Source: Streptomyces sp. YS415 (GTDB lineage Bacteria > Actinomycetota > Actinomycetes > Streptomycetales > Streptomycetaceae). From it: a DNA stretch of 64,000 nt. This document shows positions 1 through 8,801 of this stretch, piece by piece (the stretch's first letter is position 1; every line of letters begins with the position of its first letter). The position numbers were made by a program, and so were the translations under genes. The stretch is taken from assembly GCF_023544665.1 (NCBI RefSeq), contig NZ_JAMJFL010000010.1:212939-276938 (forward strand). The letters are read 5' to 3'. Below the pieces are notes generated by a model. It was not told the origin of the DNA and did not search any database. It saw only the letters and a list, made by a program, of their open reading frames with translations.

Positions 1-159
1 AGCTGAAAGAGCCGGACAGGCCGAGCAGCACCGGCCGCGCGGTCGGTGCGCCCCGCGTTCGCGGCCCCGGCATCCGAACCCTCACGAACCTTGCCGGGAA
101 CCGGCAATGCGCGGGCGGTGGCCGGTCGGGCACGATACCTCGCGGGGAGCACCGCGGAT

Positions 160-202
160 GGTTCCGGTGCCGGGCGCCGACCGGGTGTCCGGCACCGGAA
201 CC
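160..202 (-). terminator. Hairpin terminator after the SulP gene
   Basis: A perfect 14-bp inverted repeat (GGTTCCGGTGCCGG at 160-173, complement at 189-202) with a 15-base loop lies just beyond the stop codon of the minus-strand SulP gene. There is no T-tract, as is common for Streptomyces terminators. The rest of positions 1-159 shows no gene I can support. Confidence 0.7.
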
Positions 203-209
203 ACGTCGG

Positions 210-1748
210 TCAGTGGCCGCCGGTGAGCTCGCCGCTGAGCCGCCGGTGCAGGTGGGCGCTGGGCTCGTTCAGGCCGGTGATCTCCACCCGCTTACCGCGC
301 CGGGCGTACTTCGCCTCGACCATGTCCAGCGCGGCGACCGAGGACGCGTCCCAGATGTGCGCGGCGGACAGGTCGATGACCACGTGCTCCGGGTCGGTGG
401 CGTAGGAGAAGCGGCCGACGAGGTCGTTGGACGAGGCGAAGAACAGCTCGCCCGTCACCCGGTAGACCACGCTGCCGCCGTCGGGGTCGGTGACGGCGGT
501 GACCTCGGCGACCCGGGCGACGCGCCGGGCGAAGACGGCCATGGCGATGACCGAGCCGGCGACGACGCCGATGGCGAGGTTGTGGGTGGCGATCACACAC
601 GCGACCGTGACCACCATGACGGTGATCTCCCCCGCGGGCATCCGCCGGAGTGTCTTCGGGGCGACGGAGTGCCAGTCGAAGGTGGCGACCGACACCATGA
701 CCATCACCGCGACCAGCGCCGCCATGGGGATGCCGGAGACGACCGGTCCGAAGACGATGCACAGCACCATCAGGAACGCGCCCGCCAGGAACGTCGACAG
801 CCGGGTGCGGGCGCCGGAGACCCGTACGTTGATCATCGTCTGGCCGATCATGGCGCAGCCGCCCATGCCGCCGAAGAACCCGGTGACGATGTTGGCGACG
901 CCCTGGCCGACCGACTCCCGGGTCTTGGAGGAGGTGGTGTCGGTGATGTCGTCGACCAGCTTGGCGGTCATGAGCGACTCCATCAGGCCGACCAGCGCCA
1001 TCGCGAGCGCGTAGGGGGCGACGGTCGTCAGGGTGTCCAGGGTGAACGGCACGTCCGGCAGACCGGGCACCGGCAGCGCCGACGGCAGCTCCCCCTTGTC
1101 GCCGACCGTCGGCACCGCGATCCCGGCCGCGACGGTGAGGACCGTGAGGACGGTGATGGAGACCAGCGGCGCCGGGATCACCGTGGTGGCCCGCGGGAAG
1201 AACACCATCAGCGCCAGCCCTGCCGCGAGCAGCGGGTAGACCGGCCAGGGCACGTCCGTCAGCTCGGGCACCTGCGCCATGAAGATCAGGATCGCCAGGG
1301 AGTTGACGAAACCGACCATCACGCTGCGCGGCACGAACCGCATCAGCCTGGCCACGCCCAGGGCGCCGAGGACGATCTGGATGACACCGGCGAGGATGAC
1401 GGCGGCGACGAGGTAGCCAAAGCCGTGCTCGCGGTTGAGCGGGGCGATGACCAGGGCGACGGCGCCGGTGGCGGCGGAGATCATGGCGGGCCGGCCGCCG
1501 ACGACGGCGATGGTGACGGCCATGGTGAACGAGGCGAACAGCCCGATGGCGGGGTCCACCCCGGCGATGATCGAGAAGGAGATCGCCTCCGGGATCAGCG
1601 CGAGGGCGACCACGAGACCGGCCAGCACCTCGGTGCGCAGCACCTTCGGATCGGACAGCCACGACGGACGTCGGCAGCCGCGCAGCCAGGCGGCAGGCGA
1701 CGGTACGGAGGAGGGCAAGAGGAAGGGACCTGTCGTGCTCGGGCACAC
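210..1748 (-). CDS. SulP family anion transporter with C-terminal STAS domain
   Basis: This is an inner-membrane SulP/SLC26-type permease, a family that moves sulfate, bicarbonate or related anions. The hydrophobic core begins with a typical SulP opening (TEVLAGLVVALALIPEAISF) and continues through about 10-12 membrane segments. The last 100 or so residues form a cytoplasmic STAS domain (HVVIDLSAAHIWDASSVAAL). The substrate cannot be read from sequence. The start is uncertain: the frame stays open to a GTG at 1835, but the added residues are Pro/Arg-rich and unlike the family, and no ribosome site is obvious at either GTG. I chose the GTG at 1748. It is divergent from the siderophore importer, with an iron box between them, but nothing shows that it is iron-regulated itself. 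Confidence 0.85.
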   Translation of the reverse strand: MCPSTTGPFLLPSSVPSPAAWLRGCRRPSWLSDPKVLRTEVLAGLVVALALIPEAISFSIIAGVDPAIGLFASFTMAVTIAVVGGRPAMISAATGAVALVIAPLNREHGFGYLVAAVILAGVIQIVLGALGVARLMRFVPRSVMVGFVNSLAILIFMAQVPELTDVPWPVYPLLAAGLALMVFFPRATTVIPAPLVSITVLTVLTVAAGIAVPTVGDKGELPSALPVPGLPDVPFTLDTLTTVAPYALAMALVGLMESLMTAKLVDDITDTTSSKTRESVGQGVANIVTGFFGGMGGCAMIGQTMINVRVSGARTRLSTFLAGAFLMVLCIVFGPVVSGIPMAALVAVMVMVSVATFDWHSVAPKTLRRMPAGEITVMVVTVACVIATHNLAIGVVAGSVIAMAVFARRVARVAEVTAVTDPDGGSVVYRVTGELFFASSNDLVGRFSYATDPEHVVIDLSAAHIWDASSVAALDMVEAKYARRGKRVEITGLNEPSAHLHRRLSGELTGGH

Positions 1749-1945
1749 CCGGCGGCAGGAGCGGGCAGGCGGCGGAAGGGGTACGGCGGAGCCGCTCGCC
1801 CGGTCAGGGGCGGCGGTGCGAAGACCGGGCGGCACACGGGGGCTTCGTCGGCCCCGGCGCGGCGGACAGCCGGTCCGATGACCTGGGCAAGCCTACCTTC
1901 TACGGCCGGACCGGCCGGTCGCTCCAGCCCCCTCACTGATCGAGT

Positions 1946-1964
1946 TTAGGTTAGGCTAACCTCT
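1946..1964. promoter_or_regulatory. Iron box (DmdR/IdeR-type operator)
   Basis: TTAGGTTAGGCTAACCTCT matches the 19-bp actinobacterial iron-box consensus at 17 of 19 positions. In this family the Fe(II)-loaded DtxR-type repressor (DmdR1 in Streptomyces, IdeR in mycobacteria) binds such sites. It sits six bases upstream of the GTG of the importer ATPase and overlaps the likely -10, so bound repressor would block transcription. Confidence 0.92.
1957..1962 (+). promoter_or_regulatory. Likely -10 element for a leaderless siderophore-importer mRNA
   Basis: TAACCT inside the iron box lies seven bases before the GTG at 1970, the spacing expected when transcription starts on the start codon itself. 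No ribosome-binding site is seen before this GTG, which agrees with a leaderless message. I see no clear -35 hexamer. Confidence 0.5.
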
Positions 1965-1969
1965 GTTTC

Positions 1970-2827
1970 GTGCGATCAAGCGAAGAGACCCCCGCGGCCC
2001 CGACGGCTCGCGGTCATGAACTGTCGGCCACCGGCGTCACCGTGGCCTACGACGGCGTGGACGTCGTGCACGACGCGTCGGTGACCCTGCGGCCCGGCCG
2101 GGTGACCGTGCTGGTGGGGCCGAACGGCAGCGGGAAGTCGACGCTGCTGCGGACGATCGCGCGGTTGCAGCGGCCCAGGACCGCCACCCTCGTCGTCGAC
2201 GGCACCGACGGTCTGGCGCTGACCCCGCGCGAGTTCTCCCGCCGGGTGGCCCTGCTGACCCAGGGGCGCCCCACCCCGAGCGGGCTGACCGTCCGGGACG
2301 TCGTCGAGTTCGGCCGCTACCCCTACCGGGGCCGCTGGGGCAGGGCGGACCCGGACGGGCCGGCCGCGGTGGACCGCGCGCTGGCCATGACGGGAGTCGC
2401 CGAACTCGCCGGGCGCGGCGCCGAGCACCTCTCCGGCGGACAGCTCCAGCGGGTCTGGCTCGCGAGCTGCCTCGCCCAGGAGACCGGCGTACTGCTCCTG
2501 GACGAGCCGACGACCTACCTCGACCTGCGGTACCAGATCGAACTCCTCGACCTGGTCCGCGACCTCGCGGACGACCACGGCATCGCGGTGGGCGCCGTCC
2601 TGCACGACCTGGACCAGGCCGCGGCCCTCGCCGACCGGATCGTCCTGCTGCACCGGGGCCGGATCGTCGCCGACGGCCTCCCCGAGGACGTACTGACGGC
2701 CGAGCGGCTGACCGACACCTACGGCATCCGCATCGACGTCGACACCGACCCCCTCACCGGCCGGCTGCGCACCCGCGCCATCGGCCGACACCACCAGCGA
2801 AGCGAAAGGCTCAGCACACCCTCATGA
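1970..2827 (+). CDS. Siderophore ABC importer, ATP-binding protein (FecE/FhuC/FepC family)
   Basis: This cytoplasmic ATPase powers uptake of ferric siderophores. Its 285 residues show Walker A (GPNGSGKST, about 50-58), the ABC signature LSGGQ (154-158), Walker B (LLLDEP, 175-180) and the switch His (VLHDLDQA). The order ATPase, binding protein, permease and the iron box directly upstream identify an iron-starvation importer. The start is a GTG immediately after the iron box with no Shine-Dalgarno, so it is probably leaderless; an internal GTG (codon 25) is less likely because it would trim the nucleotide-binding domain. The stop overlaps the next ATG by four bases (ATGA), indicating translational coupling. 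The exact siderophore is unknown. Confidence 0.93.
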   Translation: MRSSEETPAAPTARGHELSATGVTVAYDGVDVVHDASVTLRPGRVTVLVGPNGSGKSTLLRTIARLQRPRTATLVVDGTDGLALTPREFSRRVALLTQGRPTPSGLTVRDVVEFGRYPYRGRWGRADPDGPAAVDRALAMTGVAELAGRGAEHLSGGQLQRVWLASCLAQETGVLLLDEPTTYLDLRYQIELLDLVRDLADDHGIAVGAVLHDLDQAAALADRIVLLHRGRIVADGLPEDVLTAERLTDTYGIRIDVDTDPLTGRLRTRAIGRHHQRSERLSTPS

Positions 2828-3810
2828 GACGCCTCCTCCTCACCGCGGCGGCCGCCACCGCCGCGGCGCTCACCCTGACCGCCTGCGGAACCACCGAGCC
2901 CGCCGCCGACAGCGCCGAGGCCACCAAGACCGCCGAGCGCATCACCCTCACCGACGCCTCCGGGACCAAGGTCGAACTCGACGGACCCGCCACCAAGGTC
3001 GTCGGCACCGAGTGGCACGAGGTCGAGCTGCTGATATCGCTGGGTGTGGACCCGGTCGGCGTCGCCGACGTCAAGGGCTACCAGACCTGGGACCAGGCGG
3101 TTCCGCTGAAGAACGAGCCCAAGGACATCGGCACCCGCGGCGAGCCCAGCATGGACACGATCGCCGCGCTGAAGCCGGACCTCATCGTCGCCAGCACCGA
3201 CCTGCCGCCGGCCGCCGTGAAGCAGCTGCGCGAGGTCGCCCCGGTGGTCGAGGTGAAGTCCGCCGACGCCGCCGACCCGATCGGGCAGATGACGGAGAAC
3301 CTCGACCTGCTCGCCAAGGCCACCGGCACCACCGAGCAGGCCGCCAAGGTCAAGGAAGCCTTCGACGCCAAGCTCGCCGAGGGCAAGAAGGCCCTCGCCG
3401 ACGCCGGTCTCGCCGGAGCCGCGTACGCCTTCGCCGACGGCTACGACATCTCCAACCAGGTCTCGGTCCGCCCCTTCACCAGCGGCTCCCTCATCGGCGC
3501 GGTCAACGAGCGGCTCGGCCTGAAGAACGACTGGACCGTCAAGGGCGACGAGAGCTACGGCCTCGGCTCCACCGACGTCGAGGGCCTCACCAAGCTCAGC
3601 GACGACGTGCACTTCGCCTACATCGGCAACGACGGCGACAAGAACAGCACCCCGTTCACCGGCACCCTGGCCAAGGACAAGGTGTGGACCTCGCTGCCCT
3701 TCGTGAAGAAGGGCAACGTCCACCGGCTGGACGACGGCATCTGGATGTTCGGCGGTCCCGGGTCGATGAACCAGTACGTCGACTCCGTCGTCGCCGCGCT
3801 GACGAAGTAA
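2824..3810 (+). CDS. Siderophore-binding lipoprotein of the ABC importer
   Basis: This is a 328-residue substrate-binding protein of the periplasmic-binding type used for ferric siderophores (class III, FecB/FhuD-like). A lipoprotein signal (MRR, hydrophobic stretch, then LTAC with Cys21) anchors it to the outer face of the membrane. The family's N-terminal pattern follows: short strands, the segment VVGTEWHEVELLISLGV, then DIGTRGEPSMDTIAALKPDL and LIVAS. It overlaps the ATPase gene by four bases, and the permease starts four bases after its stop, so the three form one iron-regulated operon. It presents the ferric siderophore to the fused permease. Confidence 0.93.
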   Translation: MRRLLLTAAAATAAALTLTACGTTEPAADSAEATKTAERITLTDASGTKVELDGPATKVVGTEWHEVELLISLGVDPVGVADVKGYQTWDQAVPLKNEPKDIGTRGEPSMDTIAALKPDLIVASTDLPPAAVKQLREVAPVVEVKSADAADPIGQMTENLDLLAKATGTTEQAAKVKEAFDAKLAEGKKALADAGLAGAAYAFADGYDISNQVSVRPFTSGSLIGAVNERLGLKNDWTVKGDESYGLGSTDVEGLTKLSDDVHFAYIGNDGDKNSTPFTGTLAKDKVWTSLPFVKKGNVHRLDDGIWMFGGPGSMNQYVDSVVAALTK

Positions 3811-3814
3811 CGCC

Positions 3815-5881
3815 ATGGCCGTCACCGCGACAACCTCCGCCACCCGTCCGTCGGCGGCCATGTCCCGGACGGGCGCGGCCGCGGTGACGGCCGCCCTGGT
3901 CCTGCTGGTCATGGCCCTCGCGGTCGTCGACATCACGCAGGGCACCGCCGCCGTCGGCGCCTTTGAGGTCTGGAAGGCGCTCACCGGGCAGGCCGACCCC
4001 GCCGACGCCTCCGTCGTCATCGCCTCCCGGCTGCCCAGGATGACCGCGGGACTCCTCGTCGGGGCCATGCTCGGCATGGCGGGCGCCGCCCTCCAGGCGG
4101 TCAGCCGCAACGTCCTCGCCTCCCCCGACACCCTCGCCGTCAACGCCGGCTCCTACCTGGCCCTGGGCCTGGTGGCCGTCACCGGCATCTCGCTGCCGCT
4201 GCTCGCCTCCTCCGGGGTCGCGCTCCTCGGCAGCCTCGCCGCGGCGGCCGTGGTGCTCGGCCTGTCCGGGCTCGGCGCCGGCACCGTACGCCTCGTGCTC
4301 GCGGGCACCGCCCTGATGCTCGGCCTCAACGCCGTCACGGAAGGGCTGCTCCTGCTGTTCCCGGAGGAGACCCACGGGCTCTACCAGTGGAACCAGGGCA
4401 GCATCGGCCAGAACGGCTTCGACGGCGTGGTCCGGATGGCGCCCCTCGGTCTCGTGGGCCTGCTCGGGCTGCTGCTGGTGGCCCGCCGGGTCGACGCGCT
4501 GGCCCTCGGTGACGAGGCCGCCCGCGGCGTCGGCGTGCCGGTCCGCGCCACCCGGGTCACCGCCGTGGTGCTCGCGGCACTGCTGTCCGCCGCGGCCGTC
4601 ACCCTGGCCGGACCGATCGGCTTCGTCGGCCTGTGCGCCCCCGCCCTCGTCCGGCCCCTCGCCCGCCGCTACCGGGCCTTCACCCGCACCCGTGTGAGCC
4701 TGCCGGTCACCGGGCTGACCGGCGCGGCCCTGGTCCTCGGCTCGGACGTGCTGCTCAGGTCCCTGGTCCCGGCGGACCGCGCGGTCGCCGTGCCGACGGG
4801 CGTGGTCACCAGCCTGGTCGGCGCCGTCTTCCTGATCGTCATGGCGGTACGCCTGAAGGACACCGCCGCCTCGGCCGCCCCCGACCGGCTGCGGATCAGG
4901 AGCCGGGCCGTCTTCCTCACCGTCACGGCCGTCCTGGCGGTCGTCCTCGTCGGGGTGGCGATCGCCGCCCTGCTGCTGGGTGACGCCAAGCTGCTGCTCG
5001 GTGACGTCGTCAACTGGGCGCAGGGCAGGGCGGGTCAGACCGTGTCCTTCGTGCTGGACACCCGGGTTCCCCGGGTCCTGGCCGCGCTGCTCGCCGGGGC
5101 CGCCCTCGCCCTGTCCGGCACGCTCATCCAGGCCGTGACCCGCAACCCGCTGGCCGAGCCCGCCGTGCTCGGCGTCTCCGGCGGGGCCGCGCTGGGCGCC
5201 GTACTCCTGGTGACGACCGTGCCGCTGGCCGGGTCGTGGAGCCTCGCGGGGGCGGCGTTCGCGGGCGCGGCGGTCAGCTCGGTCGTCGTCTTCGGCCTCG
5301 CCGCGCGGGGCGGGTTCCAGCAGAACCGGCTGGTGCTCGTCGGCATCGGTGTCGCCACCGCCGCCACTGCGCTGATCAGCCTGTTGATCGTGCTCACCGA
5401 CCCGTTCAACGCGGTCAAGGCGCTGACCTGGCTGACCGGTTCGACGTACGGCCGGACGATGCCGGACGTCGTGCCGCTCGCGATCGTCGTCGTGCTGGGA
5501 GTGGTCGTCGCGGTGGCGCGGCGCGCGGAGCTGGACCTGGTCTCGCTCGACGAGGACACCCCGCGGCTGCTGGGCATGGACCTGGCCCGGGGGCGCCTGG
5601 GCTTCCTCGTGCTGGGGGTGCTGCTGAGCGCCACCGCCGTCGCCGCCGCGGGCACGATCGGCTTCGTGGGACTCGTCGCCCCGCACGCCGCCCGCGCCCT
5701 GGTGGGACGGCCGCACGCCCGGGTGGTCCCGGTGGCCGTCCTGCTCGGCGCCGCCCTGGTGTGCACGGCGGATCTGCTGGGCCGAACCGTGATCGCGCCC
5801 GCACAGCTCGGCGCCGGGATGGTCACCGCGGTGATCGGCACGCCGTACTTCCTGTATCTGCTGGTGCGCAGCCGCCGTTAG
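3815..5881 (+). CDS. Fused FecCD-type siderophore permease (double-length)
   Basis: At 688 residues this is about twice a normal FecCD permease and contains two homologous halves (about 1-345 and 346-688). Each repeats the family landmarks: an ASRLPRM or DTRVPRVLA segment, a GAALQAVSRN or GTLIQAVTRNPLAEP segment, and a GPIGFVGL or GTIGFVGLVAPH segment. It is thus a FhuB-like fusion that supplies the whole membrane channel from one chain, which explains why the operon has only one permease gene. About 18-20 membrane helices are expected. It is the last gene of the iron-box operon. Confidence 0.93.
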   Translation: MAVTATTSATRPSAAMSRTGAAAVTAALVLLVMALAVVDITQGTAAVGAFEVWKALTGQADPADASVVIASRLPRMTAGLLVGAMLGMAGAALQAVSRNVLASPDTLAVNAGSYLALGLVAVTGISLPLLASSGVALLGSLAAAAVVLGLSGLGAGTVRLVLAGTALMLGLNAVTEGLLLLFPEETHGLYQWNQGSIGQNGFDGVVRMAPLGLVGLLGLLLVARRVDALALGDEAARGVGVPVRATRVTAVVLAALLSAAAVTLAGPIGFVGLCAPALVRPLARRYRAFTRTRVSLPVTGLTGAALVLGSDVLLRSLVPADRAVAVPTGVVTSLVGAVFLIVMAVRLKDTAASAAPDRLRIRSRAVFLTVTAVLAVVLVGVAIAALLLGDAKLLLGDVVNWAQGRAGQTVSFVLDTRVPRVLAALLAGAALALSGTLIQAVTRNPLAEPAVLGVSGGAALGAVLLVTTVPLAGSWSLAGAAFAGAAVSSVVVFGLAARGGFQQNRLVLVGIGVATAATALISLLIVLTDPFNAVKALTWLTGSTYGRTMPDVVPLAIVVVLGVVVAVARRAELDLVSLDEDTPRLLGMDLARGRLGFLVLGVLLSATAVAAAGTIGFVGLVAPHAARALVGRPHARVVPVAVLLGAALVCTADLLGRTVIAPAQLGAGMVTAVIGTPYFLYLLVRSRR

Positions 5882-5941
5882 GGAGGCTGCCGGTGGAGCC
5901 CGCGGCGGGCGACGAGTTCGGCCGTCAGGCGACCGGCGTGC

Positions 5942-6718
5942 TCAGTCCTGCTCGGCGAGGTCCCTCTCCAGGGCGCGCGCCGTGGCGTTGAGGGTGGCGA
6001 CCAGGGGCTGCAGCCGGTGGGGGTCGTAGCGCACGCGGGGCATCGACACCGACAGGCCCGCCAGCGCGGTGCCGTTCCGGTCGCGCACCGGCACGCCGAC
6101 GGCCACGAGGCCGCGCTCGGAGCGCTCCCGGTTGACGGCGAAGCCGTTGCGCCGCAGTCGTTTCAACTCGGTGCGCAGCCGGGCGAGATCGGGACGGTCC
6201 GCCGGGCGGTCGCGGTACCGCTCGGGGGCGTAGACCTCGTCCAGTTCCGCCTCGGGAAGGTCGGCGAGCAGCAGCAGCCCCGCCGTCGTGCGGTGCGCCG
6301 GGAACACCATGCCCTCCCGGGAGCCGACCCGCAGCGCCTGCCGGCACTCCACGCCGGCGATGAACCGGACCGTGTCCCCGGTGCGCACGATCAGGTTCGC
6401 CGTCTCCTCCAGCAGTTCCACCACCCGCTGCAGATGGGGCAGCGCCGCCGCGCGCAGCCGGGACACCAGCGACGGGGAGTGCGCGGCGAGTTCCAGCACC
6501 GGGCCCGCCCGGTAGACGCGGTCCTCGTCCTGCACGGCGAAGTCCCGGTAGACGAGCATGGCGAGGATCCGGTGGGCGGTGGACCGGGCGACGCCCAGCC
6601 GCTCGGCGATCTGCGACACGGTCGCGCCGCCCTCCAGCTGCAGGACGATCGCCGCCCGCAGCGCGTGGTCCACGCTGGCGATCGGGTAGGGCGGCGGATT
6701 CTTCAGCGGCTTGTCCAT
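5942..6718 (-). CDS. IclR family regulator of the gentisate cluster
   Basis: An N-terminal winged helix-turn-helix (about residues 8-70, with QIAERLGVARSTAHRIL as the recognition region) is followed by the IclR effector-binding domain. The start is ATG 6718, preceded by an AAGGCAGG-type ribosome site. An upstream extension to 6829 runs through the promoter region and is rejected. The gene is divergent from the gentisate dioxygenase with a 77-bp spacer that holds a perfect 19-bp inverted repeat. IclR proteins commonly control aromatic catabolism, and the position implies that it senses gentisate, 3-hydroxybenzoate or a pathway product. Whether it activates or represses cannot be told. Confidence 0.9.
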   Translation of the reverse strand: MDKPLKNPPPYPIASVDHALRAAIVLQLEGGATVSQIAERLGVARSTAHRILAMLVYRDFAVQDEDRVYRAGPVLELAAHSPSLVSRLRAAALPHLQRVVELLEETANLIVRTGDTVRFIAGVECRQALRVGSREGMVFPAHRTTAGLLLLADLPEAELDEVYAPERYRDRPADRPDLARLRTELKRLRRNGFAVNRERSERGLVAVGVPVRDRNGTALAGLSVSMPRVRYDPHRLQPLVATLNATARALERDLAEQD

Positions 6719-6737
6719 CACCGGTGACCTGCCTTCG

Positions 6738-6756
6738 GATTCTGCTCTGCAGAATC
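6738..6756. promoter_or_regulatory. Candidate IclR operator between regulator and gentisate genes
   Basis: GATTCTGC and GCAGAATC form a perfect 8-bp inverted repeat with a three-base spacer, in the middle of the 77-bp gap between the divergent IclR and gentisate dioxygenase genes. The AT-rich dyad stands out from the GC-rich surroundings. It is the natural operator for the adjacent IclR protein. Confidence 0.65.
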
Positions 6757-6795
6757 TATCCGTTCTCCAGGCGGACGCGGCACACGCTGTCGTCC

Positions 6796-7965
6796 GTGAC
6801 CGATTCCTCCCTCGCGCACGACACCGCACCGGCTTCCCCCGTCCGCCTCCAGGCCGTCGCCGCGGACGGACAGCCCGAGGTCACCCCGGCGCTCGAAGAG
6901 CTGTACCGGGGCTTCGAACAGGAACTGCTCGTCCCGCTGTGGACCGAGATAGGCGACCTGATGCCCGCCCACCCGCGCTCCCGGGCCCTGCCGCACCTGT
7001 GGCGCTGGGAGCGGCTGCGGGAGCTCGCGGCCCGGGCCGGCGACCTCGTCCCGGTCGGCCGGGGCGGCGAGCGGCGGGCCATCGCGCTGGCCAACCCGTC
7101 CCTGGGCGGCCGGCCCTTCGCCACGCCGACGCTGTGGGCCGCGATCCAGTACCTCATGCCCGGCGAGGACGCGCCCGAGCACCGGCACACCCAGCACGCC
7201 TTCCGCTTCGTCGTCGAGGGCGAGGGCGTGTGGACGGTCGTCGGGCGCGACCCGGTCGCCATGCGGCGCGGCGACTTCCTCCCGCAGGCCGGCTGGAACT
7301 GGCACGCCCACCACAACGCCACCGCCGCGCCGATGGCCTGGATCGACGGCCTGGACATCCCCCTGCAGTACGCCGCCGAGACCCAGTTCTTCGAGTTCGG
7401 CCGGGACCGGCTCAGCGACGCCGAGCGGGCCACCCCCGACCGCTCGCGCGCCGAGCGCCTGTGGGGCCACCCCGGCCTGCGCCCGGTGGCCGCCGCACCC
7501 ACCGGCCCCGGATCGCCGCTGCTCGCCTACCGCTGGGAGCACACCGACCGCGCCCTCAGCGACCAGCTCGCCCTGGAGGCGGAGGGGCACGGCGGCACCG
7601 TCGAGCCCGGTCACGCCGCCGTCCGGTTCACCGATCCGGCGACCGGCGCCGACGCGCTGCCCACCATCCGGGCCGAGATGCACCGGATCGCCCGCGGCAC
7701 CGAGACCGCTCCGGTGCGCGAGACGGGCTCCTCGGTCCACCAGGTCTTCGACGGCTCCGGCACCGTCACCGTCGGCGAGGCCACCTGGTCGGTCACCCGC
7801 GGCGACCTCTTCGTCGTCCCCTCCTGGCAGCCCTTCTCGGTCCGCTCCGAGGCCGGTGCCACCGACTCCGACTCCGGCGCCCTGGACCTGTTCCGGTTCA
7901 GTGACGCGCCCGTCCTCGAAGCCCTGCGGCTCGACCGCACCCACGTGGAAGGAACCCCCCGATGA
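6796..7965 (+). CDS. Gentisate 1,2-dioxygenase
   Basis: This Fe(II) bicupin oxygenase opens the ring of gentisate to give maleylpyruvate. The 389-residue protein has the first-cupin metal ligands (PEHRHTQHAFRFVVEGEG, with His129, His131 and His134, and later WNWHAHHN), and a second cupin-like half near residues 290-370 with weaker metal motifs. The GTG at 6796 was chosen because upstream codons (from 6724) would run through the operator. Its stop overlaps the start of the hydrolase gene by four bases (ATGA). It is the first gene of a four-gene catabolic operon and is divergent from the IclR regulator. Confidence 0.92.
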   Translation: MTDSSLAHDTAPASPVRLQAVAADGQPEVTPALEELYRGFEQELLVPLWTEIGDLMPAHPRSRALPHLWRWERLRELAARAGDLVPVGRGGERRAIALANPSLGGRPFATPTLWAAIQYLMPGEDAPEHRHTQHAFRFVVEGEGVWTVVGRDPVAMRRGDFLPQAGWNWHAHHNATAAPMAWIDGLDIPLQYAAETQFFEFGRDRLSDAERATPDRSRAERLWGHPGLRPVAAAPTGPGSPLLAYRWEHTDRALSDQLALEAEGHGGTVEPGHAAVRFTDPATGADALPTIRAEMHRIARGTETAPVRETGSSVHQVFDGSGTVTVGEATWSVTRGDLFVVPSWQPFSVRSEAGATDSDSGALDLFRFSDAPVLEALRLDRTHVEGTPR

Positions 7966-8801
7966 AGCTCGCGACCATCCGCACCGGCGGCACGACGAAG
8001 GCCGTACGCCTCGACGGAGACGCGCTTGTCGACCTCGGGTTCTCCGACGTGGGCGCTCTGCTCGGCCAGGACGGCTGGCGGGACCTGGCCGCGACGGCGA
8101 CCGGGACCGCGTACCCCCTCGACGGCGCCGACTTCGCGCCCGTGGTCCCGGCCCCCTCGAAGGTGGTCTGCGTCGGCCTCAACTACCGGCGCCACATCCA
8201 GGAGATGGGACGGGACCTGCCCGAACATCCGACGCTGTTCGCGAAGTTCGCGGACTGCCTGATCGGCGCCCACGACGACATCGTGCGCCCGGCGGAGACC
8301 GGGAAGTTCGACTGGGAGGCCGAACTCGCCGTCGTGATCGGCACACCCGCGCGCCGCGCCCGGGGCGCCGAGGCCGAGGCCGCCGTCGCCGGGTTCACCG
8401 TGCTGAACGACATCACCTGCCGGGACTGGCAGTTCCGCACCCGCGAATGGCTCCAGGGCAAGACGTGGGACTCCTCCACCCCCGTCGGCCCCTTCCTGGT
8501 CACCCCGGACGAACTGCCCGGCGGGGTCCGCCCCGCGCTGGACGTGACCTTGCGGGTGGACGGCGAGCTCATGCAGTCCGACTCCACCGGCGACCTGCTG
8601 TTCGACCCCGTCGACCTGGTCGAGTACATCTCCACCGTCGTCCGCCTCAACCCCGGCGACCTCATCGCCACCGGCACCCCCGGCGGCGTCGGCCACGCCC
8701 GCAGGCCCGAGCGCTACCTCCTCGGCGGCGAAACCGTCGTCACCGAGATCCAGGGCATCGGCCGCCTGGAGAACCGGGTCGTCGAGGAGAAGTCCGCCTG
8801 A
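7962..8801 (+). CDS. Fumarylacetoacetate hydrolase family protein, likely fumarylpyruvate hydrolase
   Basis: The product is 279 residues of the FAH fold: LNYRRHIQEMG with the catalytic His region, then FDWEAELAVVIG with the acidic metal ligand, NDITCRDWQ, and a GDLIATGTPGGVG ending. In the gentisate route this family hydrolyses fumarylpyruvate to fumarate and pyruvate. It sits between the dioxygenase and the maleylpyruvate isomerase and overlaps both (ATGA upstream, TGATG downstream), so the three are translationally coupled. FAH proteins vary in substrate, so the assignment rests on the neighbours. Confidence 0.9.
   Translation: MKLATIRTGGTTKAVRLDGDALVDLGFSDVGALLGQDGWRDLAATATGTAYPLDGADFAPVVPAPSKVVCVGLNYRRHIQEMGRDLPEHPTLFAKFADCLIGAHDDIVRPAETGKFDWEAELAVVIGTPARRARGAEAEAAVAGFTVLNDITCRDWQFRTREWLQGKTWDSSTPVGPFLVTPDELPGGVRPALDVTLRVDGELMQSDSTGDLLFDPVDLVEYISTVVRLNPGDLIATGTPGGVGHARRPERYLLGGETVVTEIQGIGRLENRVVEEKSA

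Noticed and set aside
46..405. A short plus-strand open frame at the left edge
   Set aside because: It overlaps the SulP STAS domain in antisense and crosses the terminator hairpin; no protein features.
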